Below are positions 42,617-52,378 of a DNA stretch of 64,000 bases, piece by piece (position 1 is the stretch's first letter; every line of letters begins with the position of its first letter). The DNA is taken from the NCBI RefSeq assembly GCF_005960665.1, contig NZ_CP040676.1, positions 1,436,501 to 1,500,500 on the forward strand, read 5' to 3'. The notes under the pieces were generated by a model. It saw nothing but the letters and a program-made list of their open reading frames with translations, had not been told where the DNA came from and did not search any database. The position numbers and the translations under genes are program-made. This DNA is from Exiguobacterium mexicanum (GTDB lineage: Bacteria > Bacillota > Bacilli > Exiguobacteriales > Exiguobacteriaceae).

Positions 42617-43279
42617 TCATTGTCCGGTCGCTTGCTTGGACTTCATTCGTTTCTTGCCTTCGCGGCACATGTGCAACAACGGGCACGTCTCGCAGGCAGG
42701 ACGTTGCGCTTTACAATGGTAACGTCCGAAAAAGATGAACTGATGATGGAGCTGAGACCATTCTTCGCGTGGGAACTTCTTCATGAGCGTGTCCTCGACT
42801 TGACGGACGTTGTCTTTCCAACGACAAATCCCGAGCCGTTTCGAGACGCGCTCGACGTGTGTGTCGACGGCGAACGCCGGTTCATGAAACGCGACGGACA
42901 AGACGACGTTCGCCGTCTTCCGTCCAACGCCAGGCAATGCCTCGAGCGATTCGCGGTCCGACGGAACGATTCCGTTATGACGTTCCACGATTTGCATCGA
43001 CAGCGCCTTCACGTTTTTCGCCTTGTTCCGATAGAGACCGATGCGCTTGATTAACGCCTCGATGTCGGCGACGTCTGCCGCGGCCATCGATTCGACGGTC
43101 GGATAGGCCTCGAACAGACCAGGCGTCACTTTGTTGACGAGTGCATCCGTCGCCTGCGCCGATAACGCCACGGCCACGACCAGCTCGAACGGGTTGCGGT
43201 GCGTCAACTCACAGTGGGCGTCCGGGAACATACGGCGCATCTCGTCCGACACTTCGTTCAATTGGGCTCTCGTCAACAT
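42617..43279 (-). CDS. nth: Endonuclease III
   Basis: A DNA glycosylase/AP lyase removing oxidised pyrimidines. It has 220 residues: helix-hairpin-helix with the catalytic lysine in LEALPGVGRKTANVVLS, catalytic Asp in FAVDTHVERVSKRLG, and the [4Fe-4S] loop as Cys-X6-Cys-X2-Cys-X5-Cys in HCKAQRPACETCPLLHMC. The ATG at 43279 shares one base with the dnaD stop (TGATG) and has GGAGG 8 nt upstream. It is the last gene of the operon. Confidence 0.96.
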   Translation of the reverse strand: MLTRAQLNEVSDEMRRMFPDAHCELTHRNPFELVVAVALSAQATDALVNKVTPGLFEAYPTVESMAAADVADIEALIKRIGLYRNKAKNVKALSMQIVERHNGIVPSDRESLEALPGVGRKTANVVLSVAFHEPAFAVDTHVERVSKRLGICRWKDNVRQVEDTLMKKFPREEWSQLHHQFIFFGRYHCKAQRPACETCPLLHMCREGKKRMKSKQATGQ

Positions 43280-43866
43280 CACTTTTTCCTCCGTTGATAA
43301 TCGACGAGGTCCTCGAGCGACTCGACGTTATGGTCTTGCCACACCCGGAGGATCTTGTCCATATATTTGAAGTTCCGTACGTTGCGTAGTTTTGCTTCCC
43401 GAAGCGCGGCCATGATCAGCTCTTCGCTGAAGCCGTCCTCGGTCAACCAGCCGACAATCTGCTCGATCTCAAATGGAGTGATTGTCCCGAACTCGCGCTC
43501 AAACGTATGAATGATGTTCTCATTCAACGAATGGGCCGATTTTTCAGGTGCCGCCCCTTCCTCGAGCGCCAAGAACAATGGAAGCAGACTGTATCGTTCG
43601 ACCTCGGCCGACGCGTCGATGGCGATCAACTCTTTTTGGAGCAGGCCGAGCAACACGGCGCGGGCCTCGCTCTCGGCCACGTTCATCCGGTCCCCGAGCT
43701 CACTCGGAAGCGGCATCTCGATGCCTTCCCCAATCATTTCAAGCAGATGGATGACGAGATTGAACTCGACCGGCGTCAAGTTGAGGCGACGTGCCTCGGT
43801 GAACAGTTTCCTCGGAACGACGACTGGATTTTGTTCGAACAGCTTGATTATATTATGTGCATCCAT
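43279..43866 (-). CDS. dnaD: DNA replication initiation protein DnaD
   Basis: A primosome component in Firmicutes that loads the replicative helicase with DnaB and DnaI. It has 195 residues: an N-terminal winged-helix oligomerisation domain (VVVPRKLFTEARRLNLTPVE) and a C-terminal DnaB/DnaD domain with the YxxxIxxxW-type end NFKYMDKILRVWQDHNV. AAAGGATG is 6 nt before the ATG at 43866. Order asnS-dnaD-nth is as in Bacillus. Confidence 0.94.
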   Translation of the reverse strand: MDAHNIIKLFEQNPVVVPRKLFTEARRLNLTPVEFNLVIHLLEMIGEGIEMPLPSELGDRMNVAESEARAVLLGLLQKELIAIDASAEVERYSLLPLFLALEEGAAPEKSAHSLNENIIHTFEREFGTITPFEIEQIVGWLTEDGFSEELIMAALREAKLRNVRNFKYMDKILRVWQDHNVESLEDLVDYQRRKK

Positions 43867-43925
43867 GTCGCACATCCTTTCTAGACAAATCAATCGGGGA
43901 AGACAAAGTCATCCCCGATCGGCGA

Positions 43926-45233
43926 TTATGGGTGAATGCGGTTCAAGAGACGTGGGAACGGGATCGCTTCGCGGATATGCTCGATCCCGCTAATCCAAGC
44001 AACCGTCCGCTCAAGGCCGAGGCCGAAGCCAGAATGCGGGACCGACCCGTATTTACGGAGTTCGAGATACCAGTCGTACGCGTCCGTCTCATCAAGACCT
44101 TCTTTGATGATTTCTTCTTTCAAGCGGTCGTAGTCGTCTTCACGCTGCGAGCCGCCGATGATTTCGCCGTAACCTTCCGGCGCGATCAAATCGGCACAAA
44201 GGACGTGTTCCGGGTTCTCCGGGTCGACTTTCATATAGAACGGTTTGATGTCTTTCGGCCAATGGGTGATGAACACCGGGAGGTCATGCGCGTTGGCGAT
44301 GGCCGTCTCGTGCGGTGCACCGAAATCGTCACCATACTCGATGTCGTCGAAGCCTTCCTCTTTCAAGAACTTGATCGCATCCGTATAACGGACGCGCGGG
44401 AACGGTGCTTGAACTTTTTCAAGTTTTGACAAGTCACGTCCGAGCAGTTCCAATTCGTTGCGGCAGTTCTCAAGTGCCGACTTGGCGATGTATGAGACGT
44501 AACGCTCTTGGAGCTCGAGGCTCATATCGTGGTCGAAGAACGCCATCTCTGGCTCGATCATCCAGAATTCGATCAAGTGACGGCGCGTCTTCGATTTTTC
44601 GGCCCGGAACGTCGGTCCGAACGAGAATACTTTCCCGAGTGCCATCGCTGCGGCTTCCATATAGAGTTGGCCGGTTTGCGACAAGTAGGCCGGCTGTCCG
44701 AAATAATCTGTCTCGAACAATTCCGTTGTGCCTTCCGGTGCGCTCGACGTGATGATCGGTGGGTCGATCTTCACGAACCCTTCTTGGTTGTAGAACTCGT
44801 ACGTCGCCCGGATCAACTCGTTACGGACTTTCATGATCGCGTGCTGACGACGCGAGCGGAGCCAAAGGTGACGGTTGTCCATCAAGAACTCTGTCCCGTG
44901 CTCTTTCGGTGTGATTGGATAGTCGACCGACTCCGCGATCACTTCCATGTCCGTCACCTCGAGTTCGAACCCAAGCGGCGTGCGACCACCGTCCGATTTG
45001 ACGGTACCGGTCACCCAGACCGATGTTTCTTGTGTCACGCCTTTGGCGAGGGCAAACAAATCTTCTGCCACATCGGCTTTGACGACGACCGCTTGGGCAA
45101 AGCCGCTCCCGTCACGAAGTTGAAGGAACGCGATCTTTCCGCTCGAACGTTTGTTGGCGATCCAAGCTCCGACCCGGACCGTCTGGCCTTCATAGTCTTT
45201 AAATTGGCTGATTGAAATAGTTGTCATGTTCAT
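43926..45233 (-). CDS. asnS: Asparaginyl-tRNA synthetase
   Basis: A class IIb synthetase charging tRNA-Asn. The 435-residue protein has an OB-fold anticodon-binding domain ([20 protein letters not shown]), motif 2 [20 protein letters not shown] and motif 3 [20 protein letters not shown]. Three ATGs lie close together (45239, 45233, 45227); AAAGG is best placed for 45233. No T-box precedes it. It is 14 bp after aspB, linking aspartate supply and asparagine charging. Confidence 0.96.
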   Translation of the reverse strand: MNMTTISISQFKDYEGQTVRVGAWIANKRSSGKIAFLQLRDGSGFAQAVVVKADVAEDLFALAKGVTQETSVWVTGTVKSDGGRTPLGFELEVTDMEVIAESVDYPITPKEHGTEFLMDNRHLWLRSRRQHAIMKVRNELIRATYEFYNQEGFVKIDPPIITSSAPEGTTELFETDYFGQPAYLSQTGQLYMEAAAMALGKVFSFGPTFRAEKSKTRRHLIEFWMIEPEMAFFDHDMSLELQERYVSYIAKSALENCRNELELLGRDLSKLEKVQAPFPRVRYTDAIKFLKEEGFDDIEYGDDFGAPHETAIANAHDLPVFITHWPKDIKPFYMKVDPENPEHVLCADLIAPEGYGEIIGGSQREDDYDRLKEEIIKEGLDETDAYDWYLELRKYGSVPHSGFGLGLERTVAWISGIEHIREAIPFPRLLNRIHP

Positions 45234-45247
45234 ATCCATCCTTTCGC

Positions 45248-46435
45248 TTATCGAGCGTTACGTGTAATGAAGTCTTCCACTCGATCGAGCGCTTCTAGTA
45301 CTCGTTTTAATTCTGTTGCATATGACAAGCGGACGTAGTCGTCCTGACCAAAACCTGAACCCGGGACGAGCGCGACGTACGCTTCACCGAGGACGGCCTC
45401 GCACCACGCATCGACCGAGTCGTAACCGCTCATCGTCGCCGCTTCTTTGGCGTTGGCATATAAGTAAAATGCGCCTTGTGGCTTCAAGCATGTGATTCCT
45501 GGAATCGCAATGAGTCGTTCATAGACGATCTCGAGTCGTTCAGCAAACGAGACACGCATCATCTCGACATCATCCTGTGGCCCATTGTAGGCTTCGACCG
45601 CCGCAGCTTGCGCGATCGACGTCGGGTTCGATGTCGAGTGCGACGCGAGGTTCGTCATCGCCTCGATGATCGTCTTGTCACCGACCGCATAGCCGATGCG
45701 CCATCCCGTCATCGCATGCGACTTCGAGACACCGTTGATGATAATCGTCCGTTCCCGCATGTCAGGAAGCGTCGCGATGGAGACGAACTCCGCATCGCCG
45801 TAGACGAGTTTCTCATAAATCTCGTCACTGACGACGAGCAAATCGTGCCGTTTGACGACGTCCGCAAGCGCCGAAAGTTCAGATTCTGTATAAATCATGC
45901 CGGTCGGGTTCGATGGGCTGTTCAAGATGACCGCCTTCGTCCGATCCGTGATGGCCGCCTCGAGCAGCTCCGGCGTCAATTTGAACATCGTCGTCTCGTT
46001 CGTGTCGACGTAGACCGGAACTCCGTCAGCCAGCTTCACTTGCTCCGGATAACTGACCCAATATGGTACCGGAATGATGACCTCGTCCCCTTCATCTAAA
46101 ATCGCTAGGAACAGCGCATAGAGGGCGTGTTTCGCACCGGAAGCGACCATGACCTCTGGACGTGTGAACGTTAAGTTGCTGTCGCGTTTCGTCTTTTCGA
46201 TGATCGCGTCTTTGAGTGCGACCGTCCCGCCAGATGGGGTATACTTCGTGTCGCCATCGCGTGCCGCCTGACAGGCTGCCTCGATGATGCGTTCAGGCGT
46301 ATTGAAGTCCGGCTCACCGGCCCCTAGCCCGATCACGTCTTGACCCGACGCTTTTAACGCTTTCGCTTTCGCCGTGATGGCGAGTGTCGTTGAAGGTGTC
46401 AACTGCTTTACACGTTGTGCCAATAGATGTTCCAT
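45248..46435 (-). CDS. aspB: Aspartate aminotransferase
   Basis: A PLP class I aminotransferase interconverting oxaloacetate/glutamate and aspartate/2-oxoglutarate. The 395-residue protein has [44 protein letters not shown], the PLP lysine in [17 protein letters not shown] and the substrate-binding Arg in DDYVRLSYA. The start ATG is 21 bp after ypmB, and asnS follows. Confidence 0.94.
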   Translation of the reverse strand: MEHLLAQRVKQLTPSTTLAITAKAKALKASGQDVIGLGAGEPDFNTPERIIEAACQAARDGDTKYTPSGGTVALKDAIIEKTKRDSNLTFTRPEVMVASGAKHALYALFLAILDEGDEVIIPVPYWVSYPEQVKLADGVPVYVDTNETTMFKLTPELLEAAITDRTKAVILNSPSNPTGMIYTESELSALADVVKRHDLLVVSDEIYEKLVYGDAEFVSIATLPDMRERTIIINGVSKSHAMTGWRIGYAVGDKTIIEAMTNLASHSTSNPTSIAQAAAVEAYNGPQDDVEMMRVSFAERLEIVYERLIAIPGITCLKPQGAFYLYANAKEAATMSGYDSVDAWCEAVLGEAYVALVPGSGFGQDDYVRLSYATELKRVLEALDRVEDFITRNAR

Positions 46436-46456
46436 TGAGATCCCCCTCTAGTTTCG

Positions 46457-46936
46457 TCAAAGCGAGTCCGTCAATTGGACCCGTCGAATGAATTCGCCCG
46501 CTTGGAGCGTATAGTACGAGTACGTGTAAGACGTGCCCGCTTTTGTCACGACTTCGATCAATGCCCGTTCATCGAAGCCATATTTACAGCTGACGAGCGT
46601 ACCGCCGGTCTCTGCGACCGAGTCGGCACAGATTTGTTCTGAATCGACCGTTGCGATGTCCCGTGTCTCGATTGGCAACTTGTCGTCGACCGGCACGAAC
46701 TGGACCCGATCTGTCTCCTCGAAGACGACATACGGTTCTGTCCCGTTAAACAGTTCGGCCCGTTCAATCGAGACGGACGGTTGCTCGTCGACGAGTCGCT
46801 CGCGCGCTTCCTCGATCATTTTCTCTTTCGTCCGCTCGGTGTGGCCGACCGTGAACCAATAAATGCCACTAAATACGATGATGACACCGATGAGTGCCGT
46901 CATGAACGCAATCACTACTTTTGTCTTCCGTGTCAT
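46457..46936 (-). CDS. ypmB: YpmB-like membrane-anchored protein
   Basis: A 159-residue protein with one N-terminal TM helix (VVIAFMTALIGVIIVFSGIYWF) and an extracytoplasmic PepSY-like/DUF5590 domain. Function unknown. The assignment rests on its size, topology and position between ypmA and aspB, identical to Bacillus. Two cysteines in the external part (QICADSV, SCKYGF) could form a disulfide. It overlaps ypmA by 4 nt. Confidence 0.85.
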   Translation of the reverse strand: MTRKTKVVIAFMTALIGVIIVFSGIYWFTVGHTERTKEKMIEEARERLVDEQPSVSIERAELFNGTEPYVVFEETDRVQFVPVDDKLPIETRDIATVDSEQICADSVAETGGTLVSCKYGFDERALIEVVTKAGTSYTYSYYTLQAGEFIRRVQLTDSL

Positions 46937-47118
46937 TCCGTCCGATAGATGGTGAACACCATCTCTTCTTTCTTCGGATCATTCACTTTTTTCTCTAAAG
47001 CAAGACCGAACATTAAATCTTGGCTCTTCAACGTACGATTCAACAAGTCGACGATTTTGTAGACGTCTGCCGTCGGCTCGATTCGAACCGTCGCCAACGT
47101 CTCAATATTCGAATTCAT
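46933..47118 (-). CDS. ypmA: YpmA family small protein (DUF4264)
   Basis: A 61-residue conserved Bacillales protein beginning MNSNIETLATVRIEPTADVY and ending in a beta strand (EMVFTIYRTE). Function unknown. GGAGGAG is 6 nt before the ATG at 47118; the longer ORF start would place that site inside the gene. It heads the operon ypmA-ypmB-aspB-asnS-dnaD-nth. Confidence 0.85.
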   Translation of the reverse strand: MNSNIETLATVRIEPTADVYKIVDLLNRTLKSQDLMFGLALEKKVNDPKKEEMVFTIYRTE

Positions 47119-47152
47119 GATTACTCCTCCTTCAAAAAACACTATACCCATT

Positions 47153-47181
47153 ATTATAAAGCGATAATTTCACGATGCCTA
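47153..47181 (-). promoter_or_regulatory. Promoter of the ypmA-nth operon
   Basis: On the minus strand TAGGCA (47176-47181), 17-nt spacer, TATAAT (47153-47158), about 35 nt before the ypmA start and directly after dinG. Confidence 0.5.
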
Positions 47182-47184
47182 GCG

Positions 47185-49995
47185 TTATCTCTGATTTCCT
47201 AGCCCGGTCTTCTCTTTCTCGTCTAAAAACAGCTCAAGTTCAGCGAGTGCGGTCTCGAGCGGTCCGTCAATTCGATCGACGGACGGTAGACTATTGATGA
47301 ACTGCTTGCCGTAACGCGTCGTCTCGACGCGACGGTCGAAGACGAAGATAGCGCCGTAGTCCTCTTTCGAACGGATCAGGCGACCGACCCCTTGCTTGAA
47401 GCGGATGACCGCTTGCGGAAGCGATAGTTCAAAGAAAGACGATTTACCGGTCGCCTCGATCTTCTCGGACCGAGCCTGCATGACCGGCTGGTCGGGCGGC
47501 GCGAACGGAAGCCGGACGATGATGAGGCAGGTGAGTGCCTCGCCCGGAATATCGACCCCTTCCCAAAAACTTGCCGTTCCGAACAAAATCGACTGGTCGA
47601 TCCGTTTGAACTGTTTCGTCAAGCGGCTTCGCGATCCGCCGCTGACCCCTTGGGCGAGGAGCGTGTACGCCTCATCCAATTGGTCTTTGACAGCCTCGTG
47701 CGTCAAACGCAACAGTTCGTTCGACGTGAACAAGATGAGCATCCGTCCTTTCGTCACGTTGGCGATTTGGGCGATCGAGTCCGCGATCTGCTCGACGAAC
47801 CGCGGCAACGGAACTTCGTTGATGAGCGGGATGTCGGACGGAACGAACAGTTTCGCTTGCTTCTTGAAATCAAACGGTGACGCCAGGACGACGCGGCGAA
47901 CGTTTTCCCCATCGAGTCCGAGACGCCGCTCGATGAAGCCGAATCGTCCTGAGACGGTCATCGTCGCCGACGTCAGGATGGTCGGCCGTTTGGCGAACAG
48001 CCGCTCATGCAGGAGCGGTCCGATCTCGACCGGCTGGGTGTACACCGAGGTCAACTTGCGATTAGCCAGATTGAGCTCAACCCAACTGACGGCATCGTCG
48101 TCCCGCGTGAGCATCGTCTCGTAGAGGACGCTCTCTATATCGCGCACGTCGCCGATGAACGCTTTCAAATCACCGAGCACGGCCCGTTGTTTGAACGTCA
48201 TATGCTCTTTATGCTCATCGAGGAGACGGTGCAGTTGTCGCAATGTCGTCCGTAACGTGCGCAGACGGTCTTCGAGCCGTTTCGCCACTTCACGGATTGG
48301 TCGGAACGGTTCCCCTTCCCGCTCGAAGCGGACGGTTTGACGTTGCTCCCGTTTTTTCCCGAGTGACTGGAGCGCCGTGAGCAAATCGTTCAGCTCATCG
48401 TCGACGCGGGCGAGTGCTTGATCGGTCGCTTTGCTGAACGCCTCGGCTTCTTCCGAGACGGACGTCAAATCGGCGAGCCCGAGCACGCGCGAATGAAACT
48501 TGCCGTCGGCACCGTAGCCGAACCATTTGAACAAGCGGTCAAATTGAATCGCGTCAAACGTGACTCCGAAGTGATGCGATGCGACTTCCTCGACTTGATG
48601 CGCCTCGTCCAAGACGAGTGGCGTATCGGTCGGGAGAATCCCAGCCTGGTGTTGCAAATCAGAGAACAACAAAGCATGGTTCGTCACGATGATATCGGCC
48701 TCTTTCGAGCGCAAGACGGCCCGGGTGAAGAAGTCACGGCTATACCAAGGGTCGAAGCGACCGAAGTCAGAGGCGGCATCGGCCTGAATCAGCCGTTTGA
48801 ACGAGGCCGGCCCTTGTGACGCCGCACCGGGCAATGACAACTCTTCCAAGTCCCCCGTCTCGGTCTCGGTCAACCAGACGAGGACCATTGCCTTGCACAT
48901 CGCCGGGAGCAGCCCGTCATTCGTTTCTTCGAGAATCATCTCGAACTTTCGGAGGTCGATGTAGTTGCGTCTCCCTTTCAAAAGTGTGAACTCGATTTCA
49001 GGGAAAATCGCTTTTAAGATTGGTAAATCTCGATTCAACAACTGTTCTTGCAACTGAATCGTATGTGTGCTGACGACGACCGGGCGCTTCGTCTCGAGGG
49101 CGTGGTGTGCGCTCGGAATCAAATACGCCAATGTCTTTCCGGTCCCCGTACCCGCCTCGATCAACAGCGTCGCCTCGTCGTCGAGCGCCTTATAGACGTG
49201 TCGCATCATCTCGAACTGGCTTTGACGCGGTTCAAATTGACCGAATAGTGCCGGAAGCGTCTCTTCGATCGTCCGGTGAAGAAACGGCTCGAACGGGTCG
49301 CGTTCGACAGCGGGTTCGAACGTATCGACGAGACGTCGGAGTGCGATTTTCCGATGAATATCGAACGTCGTCTCATCGTCGGCTCGGATCCCGACCTCAA
49401 GAATCAACTCGTCGAGGAGCGGTTCGACGTTGCTCGTCCACGACTCGGACAGGCGTCGTAACTGTTGTAACGTCACGAGCGGCAAGGCGCGCAACCGTTC
49501 AATCAAACGAATGAACAGTTCCGCCGTCGCCTCGGCATCGCTGAGCGCCCGGTGCGCGTCAGTATGCACGAGATCAAACGTCTCGGCGAGCGACTCGAGC
49601 GCATGGCTCTCAAGCGTCGGGTATAAGATCCGGGCCAGCTCGACCGTATCGATCGCTCGCCCTTGGAACGGCAAGTACCCGGCTTGCTCGAGGCTTTCAT
49701 TTAAAAAATTCAAATCGAAAGACACGTTGTGGGCGACGAATATTCGCCCATCGAGCATCTTCCATATATCTGGGATCACTTCCTCAAACGTCGGGGCTTC
49801 CGCCACGTCTTGGTTCGTGATCGTCGTCAACTGCGTGATAAAAGGCGGGATTGGGCGACTCGGGCGAATCAAGGTACTGTAGCGCTCAATCACTTCACTC
49901 CCTTGAACGACCACCGCCGCAAATTCAATCAGTTCGTCGCCGGACTTGACGGAATGACCAGTCGTCTCCAAATCCACTATCACATAGGTGTCCAT
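47185..49995 (-). CDS. dinG: DinG-family helicase with N-terminal exonuclease domain
   Basis: A 936-residue protein of the Gram-positive DinG type. Residues 1 to about 170 are a DEDDh exonuclease (VIVDLETTGHSVKSGDELIE, FVAHNVSFDLNFL, HTDAHRALSDAEAT). Then an XPD-like helicase: Walker A IEAGTGTGKTLAYLIPS, DEAH box LVLDEAHQVEEVA, SATMTVSGRF, and motif VI VIRFKQGVGRLIRS. There is no four-cysteine iron-sulfur cluster, as is usual in this type. The ATG at 49995 has GGGA at proper distance; 50004 is possible. A terminator separates it from panD. Confidence 0.93.
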   Translation of the reverse strand: MDTYVIVDLETTGHSVKSGDELIEFAAVVVQGSEVIERYSTLIRPSRPIPPFITQLTTITNQDVAEAPTFEEVIPDIWKMLDGRIFVAHNVSFDLNFLNESLEQAGYLPFQGRAIDTVELARILYPTLESHALESLAETFDLVHTDAHRALSDAEATAELFIRLIERLRALPLVTLQQLRRLSESWTSNVEPLLDELILEVGIRADDETTFDIHRKIALRRLVDTFEPAVERDPFEPFLHRTIEETLPALFGQFEPRQSQFEMMRHVYKALDDEATLLIEAGTGTGKTLAYLIPSAHHALETKRPVVVSTHTIQLQEQLLNRDLPILKAIFPEIEFTLLKGRRNYIDLRKFEMILEETNDGLLPAMCKAMVLVWLTETETGDLEELSLPGAASQGPASFKRLIQADAASDFGRFDPWYSRDFFTRAVLRSKEADIIVTNHALLFSDLQHQAGILPTDTPLVLDEAHQVEEVASHHFGVTFDAIQFDRLFKWFGYGADGKFHSRVLGLADLTSVSEEAEAFSKATDQALARVDDELNDLLTALQSLGKKREQRQTVRFEREGEPFRPIREVAKRLEDRLRTLRTTLRQLHRLLDEHKEHMTFKQRAVLGDLKAFIGDVRDIESVLYETMLTRDDDAVSWVELNLANRKLTSVYTQPVEIGPLLHERLFAKRPTILTSATMTVSGRFGFIERRLGLDGENVRRVVLASPFDFKKQAKLFVPSDIPLINEVPLPRFVEQIADSIAQIANVTKGRMLILFTSNELLRLTHEAVKDQLDEAYTLLAQGVSGGSRSRLTKQFKRIDQSILFGTASFWEGVDIPGEALTCLIIVRLPFAPPDQPVMQARSEKIEATGKSSFFELSLPQAVIRFKQGVGRLIRSKEDYGAIFVFDRRVETTRYGKQFINSLPSVDRIDGPLETALAELELFLDEKEKTGLGNQR

Positions 49996-50063
49996 AACAT
50001 CCATCCCATCTTCGGCACGCTCGTGCTTTCTGTCTGTCTCATCTTACCATAGAACGATACACG

Positions 50064-50096
50064 AAAAAACGGGGATGCCTCTATCGGACATCCCCG
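50064..50096 (-). terminator. Terminator of panBCD
   Basis: Eight-base stem CGGGGATG / CATCCCCG with an 11-nt loop and TTTTTT on the minus strand, just after panD. Confidence 0.88.
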
Positions 50097-50102
50097 CTCG
50101 TG

Positions 50103-50486
50103 TCATAGAATCGTATGGGCGATCTCTTCATAAAGAAGTTGATCGATCTCGTTCCGTTCGTTCAAGACGGCGACTTTCGGACGATGCTGTTTCGCTTCCT
50201 CGGCCGTCATTTGGCCGTACGCCATGATGATGACGACATCTCCGACTTGGAAGTGACGGGCCGCTGCACCGTTCAGACAGACGACACCCGAACCTCGTTC
50301 TCCTTTGATGACATACGTCTCGATACGGGCTCCGTTATGGTTGTTCGTGATGTGCACATGTTCGTTTTCCATGATGCCGACCGCGTCCATCAAATCTTCA
50401 TCGATTGTGATCGAGCCGACGTAATGCAAGTTCGCCTCGGTGACGGTCGCTTTGTGTAGTTTCGCGTGCATAAATGTTCGAATCAT
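50103..50486 (-). CDS. panD: Aspartate 1-decarboxylase
   Basis: It makes beta-alanine for pantothenate. The 127-residue precursor self-cleaves at the Gly-Ser in [15 protein letters not shown] to give the pyruvoyl enzyme. Catalytic Tyr and Arg fall in [16 protein letters not shown]. The start [16 protein letters not shown] is canonical; AGAGG is 9 nt before the ATG at 50486. It is the last gene of panBCD. Confidence 0.96.
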   Translation of the reverse strand: MIRTFMHAKLHKATVTEANLHYVGSITIDEDLMDAVGIMENEHVHITNNHNGARIETYVIKGERGSGVVCLNGAAARHFQVGDVVIIMAYGQMTAEEAKQHRPKVAVLNERNEIDQLLYEEIAHTIL

Positions 50487-50491
50487 TGGAT

Positions 50492-51322
50492 TCATCCTCT
50501 CTTCCAAATCACATTATCAATCAAGCGGGCCCGTTCGAACTGCACCGCTACGGCAATCAATAGTTCGGTCGACGCGGAGGTCACCTCGGTCAACGTCGGG
50601 TAGTCTTTGATCTCGACATAGTCGATCGTACTGTTTGGGATGTTCTTCAGACGTTCCTCGAGATGTGCTTTCACATCTTGAATCGTTTTGCCTTGTACAA
50701 GCGCATCCTTTGCTTCAGCCAATGCCCGATTGATGTCACTCGCATCCGCCTTCTCCGTCTCCGACAAATAGACGTTCCGGGACGACTTGGCGAGACCTGA
50801 TTCTTCACGGATGATTGGACAGCGTCGAATCTCGACCGGGACGAAATAGTCACGGACGTATCCTTCGATCAAGGCGACTTGTTGCGCGTCCTTCAAACCA
50901 AAATAAGCACGCGTCGGACGGACCAAGTTGAACAGCTTGGACACGACGGTCAAAACGCCATCGAAATGACCGGGCCGGCTCGCTCCGCAGAGGACATCTG
51001 CGCCGGTACGTACCGTGACGCGAGCCATGTCGAGGGGATACATCGTCTCCGTGTTCGGGTAGAACAAGACGTCGACACCCGCCTCGCGGGCGAGCGCCTC
51101 GTCTCGCTCGAAATCACGCGGATAGCGGTCGAGGTCCTCGTTCGGACCGAACTGGGTCGGGTTGACGAAGATGCTCATGACGACGAGGTCGTTCTCTGAC
51201 TTGGCCGCCTCGACGAGACTGAGGTGCCCTTCATGCAAATAACCCATCGTCGGGACGAAACCGATCGTCCCGGCGTCGTTCAACAGTTTCTGTAAGTCAT
51301 GTGGTGTCGTGACGATGTTCAT
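50492..51322 (-). CDS. panC: Pantothenate synthetase
   Basis: It joins pantoate and beta-alanine using ATP. The 276-residue protein has the adenylate HxGH-type motif [15 protein letters not shown], the pantoate-binding [14 protein letters not shown] and the flexible-loop motif [12 protein letters not shown]. It overlaps panB by 4 nt and ends 5 bp before panD. Confidence 0.97.
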   Translation of the reverse strand: MNIVTTPHDLQKLLNDAGTIGFVPTMGYLHEGHLSLVEAAKSENDLVVMSIFVNPTQFGPNEDLDRYPRDFERDEALAREAGVDVLFYPNTETMYPLDMARVTVRTGADVLCGASRPGHFDGVLTVVSKLFNLVRPTRAYFGLKDAQQVALIEGYVRDYFVPVEIRRCPIIREESGLAKSSRNVYLSETEKADASDINRALAEAKDALVQGKTIQDVKAHLEERLKNIPNSTIDYVEIKDYPTLTEVTSASTELLIAVAVQFERARLIDNVIWKRG

Positions 51323-52155
51323 GCCTTGCCCCCGTAGAGCGTGTCGAGCAACGACTCATCCATCGTGAACGTGTGCCGTTCGAGCGGGAACGAGCCGTCT
51401 TTCGTCGCCTCGACATAATTGCGGATTGCCGTCGTCGCGACTTCGTTCACATCGGCATACGCCTCGACGAACTTCGGCAGGCGGTCGACGCCATATTTCA
51501 AGATATCGTGATAGACAAGTACTTGGCCATCCACATCGGCACCGGCACCGATGCCGATGACCGGGATTGTAAGTGCCTCGGCAATCTTTTTGGCCAATTG
51601 GTGCGGCACACACTCGAGAACGAGCATCTTCGCGCCAACCCGCTCCGCCTCGAGGCTATCGGCAATCAACTGTTCGGCATCTTCGAGCGATTTGCCTTGT
51701 ACTTTATAACCTTCGAGCACACCGACCGATTGTGGGGTGAGGCCAAGATGGGCCACACACGGCATACCGACTTTCGTCAGACGTTCGATCGTTTCGAGCA
51801 CCTCGCCGGCCCCTTCAAGTTTGATGGCATCGGCCTGACCGTCTTGGAATAACGTCGCGGCCGCTTGAAGCGTGCGGTCGAAGTCGCCATGGTATGTCGC
51901 GAACGGCATGTCGACGACGACGAACGTGTTCCGCGCCCCGCGGCGCACGGCCTTGGCATGGTGGACCATGTCCGAAGTCGTCACCGGGATTGTCGAATCG
52001 TAGCCGAGCACGACCATTCCGAGCGAGTCCCCGACTAAAATGATGTCGACCCCTGCTGCCTCGGCCAGTTTTGCCGACGGATAATCGTAGGCCGTCAACA
52101 TGACCAATTTCTCTTCTTGCTTCATCTTCTTCAATAACGAAGTCATCGTGTGCAT
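51319..52155 (-). CDS. panB: Ketopantoate hydroxymethyltransferase
   Basis: The first committed step of pantothenate synthesis, adding a methylene-THF-derived hydroxymethyl group to ketoisovalerate. The 278-residue barrel has [17 protein letters not shown] with the Mg ligand Asp, [25 protein letters not shown] with the catalytic Glu, and [28 protein letters not shown] is about 6 nt before the ATG at 52155. A 190-nt leader with attenuator-like structure precedes it. Confidence 0.97.
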   Translation of the reverse strand: MHTMTSLLKKMKQEEKLVMLTAYDYPSAKLAEAAGVDIILVGDSLGMVVLGYDSTIPVTTSDMVHHAKAVRRGARNTFVVVDMPFATYHGDFDRTLQAAATLFQDGQADAIKLEGAGEVLETIERLTKVGMPCVAHLGLTPQSVGVLEGYKVQGKSLEDAEQLIADSLEAERVGAKMLVLECVPHQLAKKIAEALTIPVIGIGAGADVDGQVLVYHDILKYGVDRLPKFVEAYADVNEVATTAIRNYVEATKDGSFPLERHTFTMDESLLDTLYGGKA

Positions 52156-52187
52156 ATGGTTCTCCTCCTAAATGTGGAGACAGGTTA

Positions 52188-52224
52188 CAAAAAACGCCTT
52201 CCTACACGAATGGTAAGAAGGCGC
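52188..52224 (-). terminator. Intrinsic terminator inside the panB leader (attenuator)
   Basis: On the minus strand CGCCTTCTTAC / GTAGGAAGGCG (one G-U) around CATTCGT, followed by TTTTTT, ends about 33 nt before the panB start codon, so panBCD expression requires read-through. Confidence 0.85.
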
Positions 52225-52343
52225 ACGAAAACAATCTCAAGTAGTTGAGTGTCCTTCTGTCCCTGTCAAAATGATCAAGGCAGACAAAAAAATGTAGTGA
52301 CGGTCTGCAGTACTGGTACACTTCGCGAGCGATAGCGTCCGGC
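52225..52343 (-). ncRNA. panBCD leader RNA, candidate metabolite- or pan-motif switch
   Basis: The leader, read on the minus strand, contains a hairpin at 52284-52256 (TCTGCCTTG with CAGGGACAGA) with a single bulged A in its 3' arm. Directly after it, AGAAGGACAC (52258-52249) can pair with GTGCGCCTTCT (52226-52216), which is the 5' arm of the terminator. The two pairings share bases, so hairpin formation would favour termination. A pan RNA motif with bulged adenosines is known upstream of panB in Firmicutes; the match here is inferred from position and shape. Confidence 0.55.
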
Positions 52344-52349
52344 ACATTC

Positions 52350-52378
52350 ATTATAGACCACGAACCCGTTTCCATCAA
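52350..52378 (-). promoter_or_regulatory. Promoter of panBCD
   Basis: TTGATG (52373-52378), exactly 17 nt, TATAAT (52350-52355) on the minus strand. The -35 box overlaps the birA stop codon. This is the best sigma-A-type promoter match in the window. Confidence 0.75.

Noticed and set aside
44508-45215. 235-residue plus-strand frame opposite asnS
   Set aside because: Antisense shadow of asnS with no homology or ribosome site.
45234-45247. T-box upstream of asnS
   Set aside because: Only 14 bp separate asnS from aspB, so there is no room for a leader.
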